Part shown: piece by piece, positions 1 to 6,582 of the stretch
Position numbering within the stretch: position 1 is the stretch's first letter
Layout: each line of letters opens with the position of its first letter
From: RGIG1959 sp964564305
GTDB taxonomy: Bacteria > Bacillota > Clostridia > Oscillospirales > Acutalibacteraceae
Length of the DNA: 11,434 nucleotides
Reading direction: 5' to 3'
NCBI GenBank assembly: GCA_964564305.1
Contig: CAZMAM010000039.1
Coordinates: forward strand, 1 to 11,434
Position numbers and translations under genes: made by a program
The notes under the pieces: model-generated
Seen by the model: the letters and a program-made list of their open reading frames with translations, nothing else
Database searches by the model: none
What the model was told of the DNA's origin: nothing

Positions 1-2
1 CA

Positions 3-116
3 TACCGCATTGTCAATACTTACGGGAGTAAATTAAACAATCGTAAGCGCAAAGGCGTTCTGGTAAATATATATCATTCATTCGGTTCGGGGAGGCGTCA
101 TCATGTTTGATCGGGA
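3..116 (+). other. open frame entering from the left edge (possible C-terminal gene tail)
   Basis: A reading frame is open from base 3 to a TGA at 114-116, giving 37 residues with no start codon in view. The peptide is basic, has the stretch NNRKRKGVLVNIYHSF in its middle and ends GRRHHV. It could be the tail of a gene cut by the window edge; the basic end and the VNIYHSF stretch loosely recall the C-termini of large serine recombinases, but I cannot establish homology. The other forward frames are broken by stops near 30-60, so this is the only frame open across these bases. It may equally be a chance opening. Confidence 0.2.
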
Positions 117-471
117 AATGCTGCTGACTTTCGGGGAAAAAAGTTTATATATAATAGAGAGCGGAGCAGTGAAGTAATCATTGCCGCCGTTTACCCCGCT
201 TACACCATTTTTTACACCATAAAGACCCATTCATGCCGTGTTTTTCTGTCTGCTAAAGGATGGGCAAATGGAGAAAATTAACGAAACAACAAGGATTATG
301 TCATTATGACAGACCTTGATAATTCGAAACCGCCCGTCCCAACAATGAAGCCCTTAGACACATGAAAGGCGCTAAATTCCTATGTTTTCGAGGCCTTTTA
401 AGCCCGAAAATCGAGAACGCGAATAAATCGAGAATAAAACTGCAAAATTTACTGCGGGCTATCGTGACCAG
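117..471. other. gene-poor stretch with short repeats and a hairpin
   Basis: No convincing gene is present; the longest forward frames here are about 20-25 codons (for example 103-177 and 306-363) and match nothing I recognise. Small structures are visible. TTACACCAT occurs twice, at 200-208 and 212-220. AAATCGAGAA occurs twice, at 408-417 and 425-434 (period 17). A hairpin spans 385-410, with arms TTTTCG and CGAAAA plus GGC/GCC around a CTTTTAA loop. A perfect TATAAT lies at 150-155 but has no good -35 at 16-18 bp. The stretch ends in a strong terminator, so it was once the 3' part of a transcription unit or carries an untranslated RNA. Confidence 0.4.
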
Positions 472-504
472 AGAGCTGCTGCCGAAGGGCGGCGGCTCTT
501 TTTA
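472..504 (+). terminator. intrinsic (rho-independent) terminator
   Basis: Arms AGAGCTGCTGCC (472-483) and GGCGGCGGCTCT (488-499) pair over 12 bp, with two G-U wobbles, around a GAAG loop; TTTTA follows. This is a textbook terminator for rightward transcription. The gene it served is not recognisable upstream. It is also the presumed insertion target of the group II intron that begins at the next base. Confidence 0.85.
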
Positions 505-546
505 GTGCGTCCGGCGGCGCACGTTTCTAACGTGTGAAAATCCTGA

Positions 547-1035
547 ATCCGCTCGGTAGCGGGAAGAATCAAGTTTCTCGAATACTGCTTTTACAAGGAA
601 AAGAATGAGTACAGGCAGCGAGTTCATGAGAAGACCAAAGTAAAGATGAAAGAATGGGTAATGGAACGGACAAGCCGCGGGAAAATGAATAACTACGAGG
701 CATGGAAGATAGCCCTGAAGCGCTATGTCATCGGCTGGGTGAATTACTACAAGCTGGCGGATATGGGAAACTATCTGAAAGGCATCGATGAATGGATGCG
801 AAGACGCATCCGCATGGTGTTCTGGAAGAAGTGGAAGAGAGTCCGGACAAGGTGGAGGAATCTCCTGAAACTGGGAGTAACGAACGCCAATGCCGGAATA
901 CTGGCATGTTCAAGGAAAGGGTACTGGCGCATAGCGGCAAGCCCGATTATGAACACAGCCCTCTCAAACCAAAGGCTTGAAAGGGCCGGATTCCAGTTTT
1001 TCTATTCCTACTACAGCAATTTTGTCACGGCATAA
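547..1035 (+). pseudogene. ltrA: group II intron reverse transcriptase/maturase, C-terminal fragment
   Basis: The frame is open from 547 to the TAA at 1033-1035 and lacks any credible start. Recognisable homology begins at about 559, with GRIKFLEYCFYKEKNEYRQ matching the junction between the RT thumb and domain X of LtrA-like proteins. It continues through the maturase (domain X) hallmarks: RYVIGWVNYYKLADM, EWMRRRIRMVFWKKWKRV, a KLGV segment, RKGYWRIAASPI and a FYSYYSNF end. The whole reverse transcriptase core, including the YADD box, is missing. An ATG at 646 would give a 129-residue product, but it lies inside the maturase domain and I see no reason to think it is a real start. The C-terminus itself looks undamaged, with no frameshift. 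Placing this as the thumb/X region is confident; translation is doubtful. Confidence 0.85.
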
Positions 1036-1045
1036 AACAGGGGAG

Positions 1046-1076
1046 GAGCCGTGTACCAGACCGGTACGCACGGTTC
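1046..1076 (+). ncRNA. group II intron domain V
   Basis: A hairpin begins with GAGCCGTG (1046-1053), which includes the catalytic AGC triad, and closes with CACGGTTC (1069-1076). An upper stem GTACC/GGTAC (1053-1057 with 1063-1067) caps it. This is the most conserved piece of the ribozyme and appears intact. It sits 10 nt behind the maturase stop codon, the normal distance. Confidence 0.8.
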
Positions 1077-1079
1077 TGT

Positions 1080-1121
1080 GGGAGGTCGGCTGGCCAACTA
1101 ATGGCCAGCCGCCTACCCGAT
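1080..1121 (+). ncRNA. group II intron domain VI with branch-point adenosine
   Basis: Perfect arms CGGCTGGCCA (1087-1096) and TGGCCAGCCG (1102-1111) close an ACTAA loop. A lower helix pairs GGGAGG (1080-1085) with CCT-CCC (1112-1118), leaving A1115 as a single bulged base 6 nt from the 3' end. That is where the lariat branch point is expected. The intron then ends GAT at 1121, fitting the AY 3' consensus. Confidence 0.75.
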
Positions 1122-1257
1122 GCATTTAATTGGACAATTGCCCGATTTTTAAAGAATTTTTTAAGCTAGGGAGAAGAAAGTGGCAAATTCCGGCAGCAAG
1201 CGTATTTATGGCAGCGGTTTTTGCTCTAAAAACAATTTGAATTTTTTCATCAGCATC
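1122..1257. other. AT-rich spacer between intron and fic promoter
   Basis: This presumed 3' exon side of the intron is AT-rich. It contains the short palindrome AATTGGACAATT (1128-1139) and T-runs at about 1144-1162. An open frame from GTG 1180 joins the fic frame, but it lies upstream of the fic promoter and its hydrophobic translation matches no Fic family extension, so I do not count it as coding. Confidence 0.45.
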
Positions 1258-1286
1258 TTGATATTTCTCGTCATTTATGATATATT
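1258..1286 (+). promoter_or_regulatory. sigma-A-type promoter for fic
   Basis: TTGATA (1258-1263) and TATATT (1281-1286) are separated by exactly 17 bp; each hexamer matches consensus at 5 of 6 positions. Transcription would start near 1293, leaving a leader of about 20 nt before the ATG at 1315. This supports the shorter Fic start and suggests independent expression of the gene. Confidence 0.7.
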
Positions 1287-1314
1287 TGATGAGAAAGAAA
1301 AGGGCGTGACGAGA

Positions 1315-2355
1315 ATGCGTCGGTTTGATTATGCGAAACTCAAGAATCAATTATGGGATACAGAAGTAGTAAACTATCTATCGCAAATCCATGAAGCGAA
1401 AGGCAGGCAGGTACTCTATCTGAAACAAAAGCCCGAACAGCTTGAAAGACTAATAGAGATTGCCAAGGTTCAGAGCACCGAGGCTTCCAACGAAATAGAA
1501 GGAATCCGAACGACCGAAACCCGTTTGCGGCAGCTTATGAAAGAAAAGACGACACCGCGAAATCGGGACGAAAGCGAAATTGCCGGCTACCGGGATGCTT
1601 TGAACGTTGTTCATGAAAGCTTTGCCTATATTCCGCTGACTCCGAACTATATTCTCCAACTCCATAAAATCATGTTTAGCCACACGGACTCCGCTTTCGG
1701 AGGCAGCTTTAAGAATGTCCAGAATTACATCAGCGCAACCGACGCGTCCGGAAAAACCTATACATTGTTTACGCCCCTTGCCCCGTATGAAACCGCGCCT
1801 GCCATACAGGAAATCTGCGACACCTATAACCGCGCCGTCGGAGATGGCAAGATCGATCCGCTGATTTTAATTCCGGAGTTTATCCATGATTTTCTCTGCA
1901 TCCATCCTTTTCTTGACGGAAACGGCAGAATGTCAAGGCTTCTCACCACGCTGCTTCTCTACCGTTCCGGGTATGAGGTCGGCAAATTTATCTCGCTGGA
2001 AGCGAAGATTGCCGGGAATAAGGGCGCGTATTATGACGCGCTGGAATTATCGCAAACCGGCTGGCATGAAGAAAAAGATGATCCCACACCCTTTGTAAAG
2101 TATCTGCTGGGAACAGTTATCAGTGCATACCGCGATTTTGAAGACCGCATGGAAATCCTATCACCATCTTCTGAAGATACCGTCCGCAAAGCGGTGATAA
2201 GCAGAATCGGCAAATTTACGAAACGGGAGATTGTCGAGCTTTGTCCCAACATCAGCGCGTCCACGGTAGAGAGAAATCTGCGTGCCATGGTAAACCGCGG
2301 CGAAGTGACAAAACAGGGCGCAGGAAAAAGCACCGTATATATTCGATGCATTTGA
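1315..2355 (+). CDS. fic: Fic family protein (class II, self-inhibited AMP-transferase type)
   Basis: The 346-residue protein has the full Fic active-site motif HPFLDGNGRMSR at residues 197-208, with catalytic H197 and the anion-binding GNGR loop. Fic enzymes usually transfer AMP from ATP to a hydroxyl side chain of a target protein. The motif S58-NEI-E62-G63 fits the (S/T)xxxE(G/N) inhibitory helix. Because it precedes the Fic domain in the same chain, this is a class II protein that holds itself inactive without a separate antitoxin. Residues from about 290 on form a likely winged helix-turn-helix (KREIVELCPNISASTVERNL), common in this architecture and suggesting DNA binding or autoregulation. 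ATG 1315 is chosen because it follows the promoter and an AAAAGGG site and begins MRRFDYAKLKNQLWDT, typical of the family N-terminus; GTG 1306 is an alternative. No partner gene is adjacent. The cellular target cannot be read from sequence. Confidence 0.92.
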   Translation: MRRFDYAKLKNQLWDTEVVNYLSQIHEAKGRQVLYLKQKPEQLERLIEIAKVQSTEASNEIEGIRTTETRLRQLMKEKTTPRNRDESEIAGYRDALNVVHESFAYIPLTPNYILQLHKIMFSHTDSAFGGSFKNVQNYISATDASGKTYTLFTPLAPYETAPAIQEICDTYNRAVGDGKIDPLILIPEFIHDFLCIHPFLDGNGRMSRLLTTLLLYRSGYEVGKFISLEAKIAGNKGAYYDALELSQTGWHEEKDDPTPFVKYLLGTVISAYRDFEDRMEILSPSSEDTVRKAVISRIGKFTKREIVELCPNISASTVERNLRAMVNRGEVTKQGAGKSTVYIRCI

Positions 2356-2364
2356 TCACACGGT

Positions 2365-2403
2365 AAAGAGCCGTAAAGCTTTGACGCTTTGCGGTTCTTT
2401 TTA
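2365..2403 (+). terminator. intrinsic terminator of fic
   Basis: Arms AAGAGCCGTAAAGC (2366-2379) and GCTTTGCGGTTCTT (2386-2399) pair over 14 bp, with two wobbles, around TTTGAC and run into a five-T tract. It begins 10 nt after the fic stop codon and closes fic as a single-gene transcription unit. Confidence 0.85.
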
Positions 2404-2863
2404 GTGTCTGTTTTGACCGTTTTTCAGATATTCGGTATACCTCATTTCCGTAGTGGAAGATATCTCTTGACCTTTTTCTCTTCTTGCTTTACAATATCCA
2501 TGGCGATTGAGTCCTTTCGTTAGGGTTATGTGGGGTGTCACTCTATTCTAACAAACTCAGTCGCCTTTTTCTACCCTCCTCCTCGGTCTCACATCAATTG
2601 TAACACTACAGCCGTCATTCTCGCAAGATCTCTCTCTATGCCAAGCTTCTGTACTTCCAACTGTCGATTACTTGGTACTTTCCATTGCTTCCACAGAATT
2701 TGGCTTGTCCATGTTATTGACTATTGTTCACTCTCTTCAAGACCGAATTTGGCAGACACGCCTGCCAAATCTCACGCGGCCACATTTTTGTTGTTTTTTG
2801 CACGTCCCCGGCAAGGATGCTCGTCTTGGGTATCTGATGGAACCGTCATTGAAATCCGGAGTG
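2404..2863. other. decayed intergenic region between fic and addA
   Basis: No intact gene is found on either strand; forward frames such as 2530-2973 have no family resemblance. The minus strand holds a maturase scrap (2589-2720). It also holds two overlapping micro-ORFs: MDIVKQEEKKVKRYLPLRK (2501 to 2442, after AAAGGA) and MRYTEYLKNGQNRH (about 2445 to 2401), whose start overlaps the first stop as ATGA. A perfect inverted repeat ATTTGGCAG/CTGCCAAAT (2747-2755 with 2762-2770, loop ACACGC) lies just beyond the addA stop but has no T-run, so it is at best a weak terminator. I see no convincing terminator for addA. Confidence 0.4.
2589..2720 (-). pseudogene. possible second group II maturase fragment
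   Basis: On the minus strand a short frame between two stops contains ILWKQWKVPSNRQLEVQKLG followed by IERDLARMTA. The WKQWK-(V/T)P-x-x-R-x-x-x-x-x-KLG-I pattern resembles the stretch after the RRRIR helix in domain X of group II intron maturases. It differs from the KKWKRVRTRWRNLLKLGV version in the intron at 505-1121, so it would come from another lineage. It is only about 36 residues, is broken upstream by TAG and downstream by TGA, and no domain V follows. Reading it as an old maturase relic is plausible but rests on a short match. Confidence 0.4.
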
Positions 2864-5800
2864 TCAGAACGCCGGTGATGAATTTTCAAAAGCACTCTCG
2901 GAAAAACCGGTTTCCGGCAGCGGAACCGGAACAGAACAGTGCAAAGCGAAAGAATACAATACACATTCTTTAACGGGCATACGAAAGATTTCTGCAAGCG
3001 CCGAAGCGTAAATATTCAACTGAGTTTGGTAACGCGTAAGTAACTCATCGGGCGTTTTAACCCGGTCTGTTTTGTAATCGACAATCACCAAGGCGCCGTT
3101 TTCTTCAAATACGGCGTCTGCAATTCCCTGAACAACCACAGAATCCTCCAATGCGTCAGCGGGAATTTTGTCCGCATCCACAAATAAAGTGACCGGACGG
3201 ATGACCGAAAACGGGTACTCGCGCCACTGTTTCGGGCTCTGCATCATGCGAAGGCAAATATCGCTTTTACGAAAGATATCCAGCGCCGAAAAAGGAAGGG
3301 ACGCCTGCTGAATGTTTGAAAGAATGCCCTGTTCACACAGACGCTTGACCTCCTGCGCGGAAGACAGAGGAGAGCGCAAATCGGCGAACTGTAAAAAAAG
3401 ATGAACCGCAGTTCCGCGCTGCGCGGGAGTAAGATGAGATTTGTATGTCAGCGCCGGACGGGCAAGCGCGCCTTTGGAAATTTCTTCTGTCCGATCCACT
3501 TGTGATGCGGAAATTTTCATCGGAACAGAAGACAGTTCTGCATATCGATACCGAAAATGAAGGCGCTGCCAAAAATCCTCCGGCACCGGAATATCCAGCT
3601 CAGGTTCCCTGTGAACGGGAGCTGCATCCTTCCGATCGGTGCAGCGCGTAATCGCGATGGCGCCATCCGATGTTGCGGCGGCATTATCCCTCAAGGAAGG
3701 CGGATCGCGCAGCGCTTCGATACCGGGATTCCGAAGCAGCGCGGAAAGCACCCACTCGATCATACTGCCCGCACGCAAAATATTCGCGCAGGGCAGGCAT
3801 CCCTCGCCGTCAACCCAAGTTTCCAGACGGGAAACGAGGCGTGAGATATCCGGAATCACGGCTGTGAGCAGCAACTTATCCTTTGCGCGGGTGAGCGCAA
3901 CATACAGCACCCTGAGTTCTTCCGCCATATCGCTTCGGGTGACAGCGGCGGATACCGCCATGCGGTGAACCGTTTCCGCTTGGGTTCCGGCCGATCTGTC
4001 CCGCCGAACTAAGCCAATCCCGGCTTCGGTGTGCAACAGCAAGGGGCCGACAGAGGATCGGCGATTAAAGTCATTGCCCAGCCCAGCTACAAATACAATC
4101 GGAAATTCCAGTCCTTTGGAACGGTGAATAGTCATCAAATGAACCGCATTTTGATCGGCGGCATTCACAGCACCGGGCAAGCCGATACCCTGATCTTGAA
4201 GTTTATCCAAATGAGCGATAAACACACCGAGACCTTTGCAGTCATCTTGTTCGAACTCGCGGGCATAATCATAAAAACGGCGTAAATTGGCCATGCGGAC
4301 GGTTCCCCCGCTTTTAGCTCCCATAATCGTCAGTAGTCCGGTATCGTCAAAAATTCGGCGAATCAGTTGATCCACCGGAAGGACACAGGCCAGCAAACGG
4401 TAATGATCCATGACGGAAAGAAAATCCCGGCATTTTCGGGAAAGCGGTAAAGATAAGCGGGCATACCGCTTTACAGCCGGATACAGCGCCGTTTGAGGAG
4501 AATACTCCCGTATGACCGCCATTTCGTCCGGGATAAATCCGTAAACGGGGGACATCATTGCCGCAAGCAGCGGAATATCCAACAGGGGATTGTCCACCGT
4601 GCGCAAAATGGAAAGAATCGTCTGTATTTCCGCGCATTGCAGCAAATCTCCGCCGCCGTCCCCGTCCACCGGAATGCCCATCTGCTGCCACTCGCGTGTG
4701 TATACCGGTGCTTTTTGCGAGGTGCTGCGTAGCAGCACACAAAAATCTCCGTAAACGGCAGGGCGTAAAGAATCCCCCTCAGTTACAGAAAAGCCCTCGG
4801 AAATCATCGAAAGAATACGGTTTCCGATCATCCTGGCTTCACGCTTTGCCGCGTCCAAAGCGTTGTCGCCTTCTTTTTCCAGCAACAGTATTTCTGTATT
4901 GTAACGGGGATTATCCTCATCGGGAAAAGAACGGGAGGAAAACAGCGCCTCACTTTTATCGTAGTCAATCCCGCTCAACTCTTCTCGCATCAACCGGGAA
5001 AATAGGGTGTTGACCGTGGAAACGATTTGCTTTCGGCTACGGAAATTTTGTGCAAGCGCAACACAGGCAGGAAAATGCTTCCCGTCGTATTTGCCCCCCA
5101 TTCGCAGACGATTTTGAAAAATTTCCGGCATGGCCTGACGAAAGCCGTATATGCTTTGCTTGCTGTCGCCGACAATAAAGAGATTGTTTTCATTGTCCGA
5201 CAAAGCGGAAAACAGCGTATCTTGCGTGGCATTGGTATCCTGATATTCATCCACCAATATGTACCGGTACCGTTCGCTGATTTGCCGGGCAATTTCCGTG
5301 CGGGAAAACCCGCTTTTGTCGGGCACCGCCAATAAAGTGAGCAGGCGATGCTCCAAATCGTTAAAATCCAGCCAGTTTTTCTCATCTTTCGCAGCGGAAA
5401 AAGCGCTGTCAAACCGACGGGTCAAATCCACCAGAGCACGACAAACGGGTGCGCAGGCCTCCCGGTCGCCGTTGGCTTGCTCTTCGCTGCAAAACAGGGT
5501 TTTCTGCGCGGCATTCACCAGCGTTTTCGCTTGATCGCGAAGAGCGGTGACCTGTTCCTTCAGCGCCGGATCGTCAAAGCGGCGAAGCGTACCGAACCGC
5601 GTAAATTCCACCTCGTCAATCGCTTTTTTGCAGGTATCCCAATCCCCAAAGCACTCCCTTGCTGCGCAAACGGATGCTTTTGTCTGCTCCAGTGCAGGTC
5701 TGTACGCATCCCAAAGCCTTTCGTTTTGATCGCAAAGCGCAAGTGCCTGTTCCAACGCTATGAGGGCGGCTTCGAGCAGCTCATCCGCTTTTTGCAGCAG

Positions 5801-6439
5801 AATGTGCCCCCACGCCGTTTCGCCGAGCGGACGTTTATCCTCAAACATCTGTCTTTGTGATTCCAGCCATCGTAAAGGAAAAGGATGCGCCTGAATAAAA
5901 TCGTACAGTCGAAGCAGCGCATCGCGCAACGGACGGTCGTTGCGGTCGCCGGAAAGCAGATCGCATAATTGCAAAAAGGCGGGATCGCTCTCCTGATACG
6001 CCTGTTCAATCACTTGTTCGGCAGTTTCCGCCTTTAAAAGCTCAAGTGGCGCGCCTTCACCCACCCGAAATTGCGCGGATATTCCCACCTGACGTGAAAA
6101 TTCCCGAAGCAATCTGGCACAAAAGCTGTCTATCGTGCCGATGGATGCCTGTGAAAGCAAAATCTGCTGGCGAAGCAAATGACGATCCGCCGGATTTTCG
6201 TTTAATTTTTCTTCCAGCGCACGGAAAAGCCGGGAACGTATCTCGTTGGCGGCGGCCTTGGTAAACGTCACGATTAAAAATCGATCAATATCCGCGGGGT
6301 CGCGGGGGTCTGTGATCAGCCGAAGAATACGCTCAATAAGCACCGACGTTTTGCCGGAACCCGCCGCCGCAGATACCAGCACTGTTCCGTCCTTTGCCTC
6401 TATGGCCTCAAGTTGCTGCTTTGTCCATGTCTTCGCCAT
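2864..6439 (-). CDS. addA: ATP-dependent helicase/nuclease subunit A (AddA)
   Basis: The 1191-residue protein is a UvrD/Rep-type superfamily 1 helicase fused to a RecB-type nuclease, the size of Bacillus AddA (about 1230). Helicase motifs appear in order: Q8/Q9, Walker A SAAAGSGKTS (K30), DEYQD Walker B (397-401), VGDSKQSIYGFRQ, AQNFRS, MTIHRSKGLEFP and LRVLYVALTRAKDK. The C-terminus carries the PD-(D/E)XK nuclease: an H in GTAVHLFLQF, QGIAD, then D1121-Y-K1123 and the QTQLNIYA helix. With AddB it unwinds and degrades double-strand ends to load RecA for repair. ATG 6439 is preferred over the adjoining TTG 6442 because GGAGAG sits 5 nt before it. AddB is normally encoded immediately upstream in Firmicutes; here the upstream neighbour is divergent ligA. 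AddA is intact with all key residues, so it should still be active with an AddB encoded elsewhere. Confidence 0.96.
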   Translation of the reverse strand: MAKTWTKQQLEAIEAKDGTVLVSAAAGSGKTSVLIERILRLITDPRDPADIDRFLIVTFTKAAANEIRSRLFRALEEKLNENPADRHLLRQQILLSQASIGTIDSFCARLLREFSRQVGISAQFRVGEGAPLELLKAETAEQVIEQAYQESDPAFLQLCDLLSGDRNDRPLRDALLRLYDFIQAHPFPLRWLESQRQMFEDKRPLGETAWGHILLQKADELLEAALIALEQALALCDQNERLWDAYRPALEQTKASVCAARECFGDWDTCKKAIDEVEFTRFGTLRRFDDPALKEQVTALRDQAKTLVNAAQKTLFCSEEQANGDREACAPVCRALVDLTRRFDSAFSAAKDEKNWLDFNDLEHRLLTLLAVPDKSGFSRTEIARQISERYRYILVDEYQDTNATQDTLFSALSDNENNLFIVGDSKQSIYGFRQAMPEIFQNRLRMGGKYDGKHFPACVALAQNFRSRKQIVSTVNTLFSRLMREELSGIDYDKSEALFSSRSFPDEDNPRYNTEILLLEKEGDNALDAAKREARMIGNRILSMISEGFSVTEGDSLRPAVYGDFCVLLRSTSQKAPVYTREWQQMGIPVDGDGGGDLLQCAEIQTILSILRTVDNPLLDIPLLAAMMSPVYGFIPDEMAVIREYSPQTALYPAVKRYARLSLPLSRKCRDFLSVMDHYRLLACVLPVDQLIRRIFDDTGLLTIMGAKSGGTVRMANLRRFYDYAREFEQDDCKGLGVFIAHLDKLQDQGIGLPGAVNAADQNAVHLMTIHRSKGLEFPIVFVAGLGNDFNRRSSVGPLLLHTEAGIGLVRRDRSAGTQAETVHRMAVSAAVTRSDMAEELRVLYVALTRAKDKLLLTAVIPDISRLVSRLETWVDGEGCLPCANILRAGSMIEWVLSALLRNPGIEALRDPPSLRDNAAATSDGAIAITRCTDRKDAAPVHREPELDIPVPEDFWQRLHFRYRYAELSSVPMKISASQVDRTEEISKGALARPALTYKSHLTPAQRGTAVHLFLQFADLRSPLSSAQEVKRLCEQGILSNIQQASLPFSALDIFRKSDICLRMMQSPKQWREYPFSVIRPVTLFVDADKIPADALEDSVVVQGIADAVFEENGALVIVDYKTDRVKTPDELLTRYQTQLNIYASALAEIFRMPVKECVLYSFALHCSVPVPLPETGFSESAFENSSPAF

Positions 6440-6500
6440 CAAATCTCTCCCGAAGCCGATATAAATTCCAAGGTAATGCTCTAAATCCCTCTGCGGTTCC

Positions 6501-6529
6501 TTGCAAAAAGTGGGAAAAAATGGTAGACT
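6501..6529 (+). promoter_or_regulatory. sigma-A-type promoter for ligA
   Basis: TTGCAA (6501-6506) and TAGACT (6524-6529) are spaced by 17 bp, predicting a start near 6536 and a leader of about 47 nt. The spacer is A-rich. TTGCAA is its own reverse complement, so it could also be read leftward as a -35 toward addA (17 bp, then TAGAGC), although another leftward pair, TTTAGA-16-TATATC, lies closer to addA. The AAGAGGG ribosome site for ligA is at 6568-6574. Confidence 0.5.
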
Positions 6530-6582
6530 GATAATCGTAAAGATGAACGCAAAACCCGCTCAAAAGAAAGAGGGAAAACCTC

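Larger units (their letters stand above)
505..1121 (+). mobile_element. group II intron (probably class C), internally deleted remnant
   Basis: The element starts with the group II 5' consensus GTGCG (505-509) and ends with AT (1120-1121). The 5' part folds as domain I-like hairpins: GTGCG/CGCAC (505-509 with 518-522), ACGTT/AACGT (521-525 with 529-533) and CCGCT/AGCGG (549-553 with 558-562). The 3' part has domains V and VI. Only the C-terminal portion of the intron-encoded protein lies between them. A full element of this kind is about 1.8-2.5 kb; this one is 617 bp, so most of domain I, domains II-III and the reverse transcriptase core are gone. The apparent junction is around 558-568, where domain I sequence passes straight into maturase codons. 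The position directly after a terminator stem and T-run is the known habit of class C introns. It should be unable to splice or move by itself. Confidence 0.8.

Noticed and set aside
472..504. Terminator hairpin taken as the start of a small RNA or attachment site
   Set aside because: Stem, loop and T-run are those of an ordinary intrinsic terminator, and the intron's position explains its prominence.
1180..1314. 45-residue N-terminal extension of Fic from GTG 1180
   Set aside because: It lies upstream of and across a good promoter (1258-1286), and the family N-terminus begins at ATG 1315.
2530..2973. 147-codon forward open frame between fic and addA
   Set aside because: It overlaps the addA 3' end antisense, its translation has no family pattern, and the minus-strand reading explains part of it better.
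4347..5860. Several 100-170 codon frames within addA on both strands
   Set aside because: They are shadows of the high-scoring addA frame; none has recognisable motifs.
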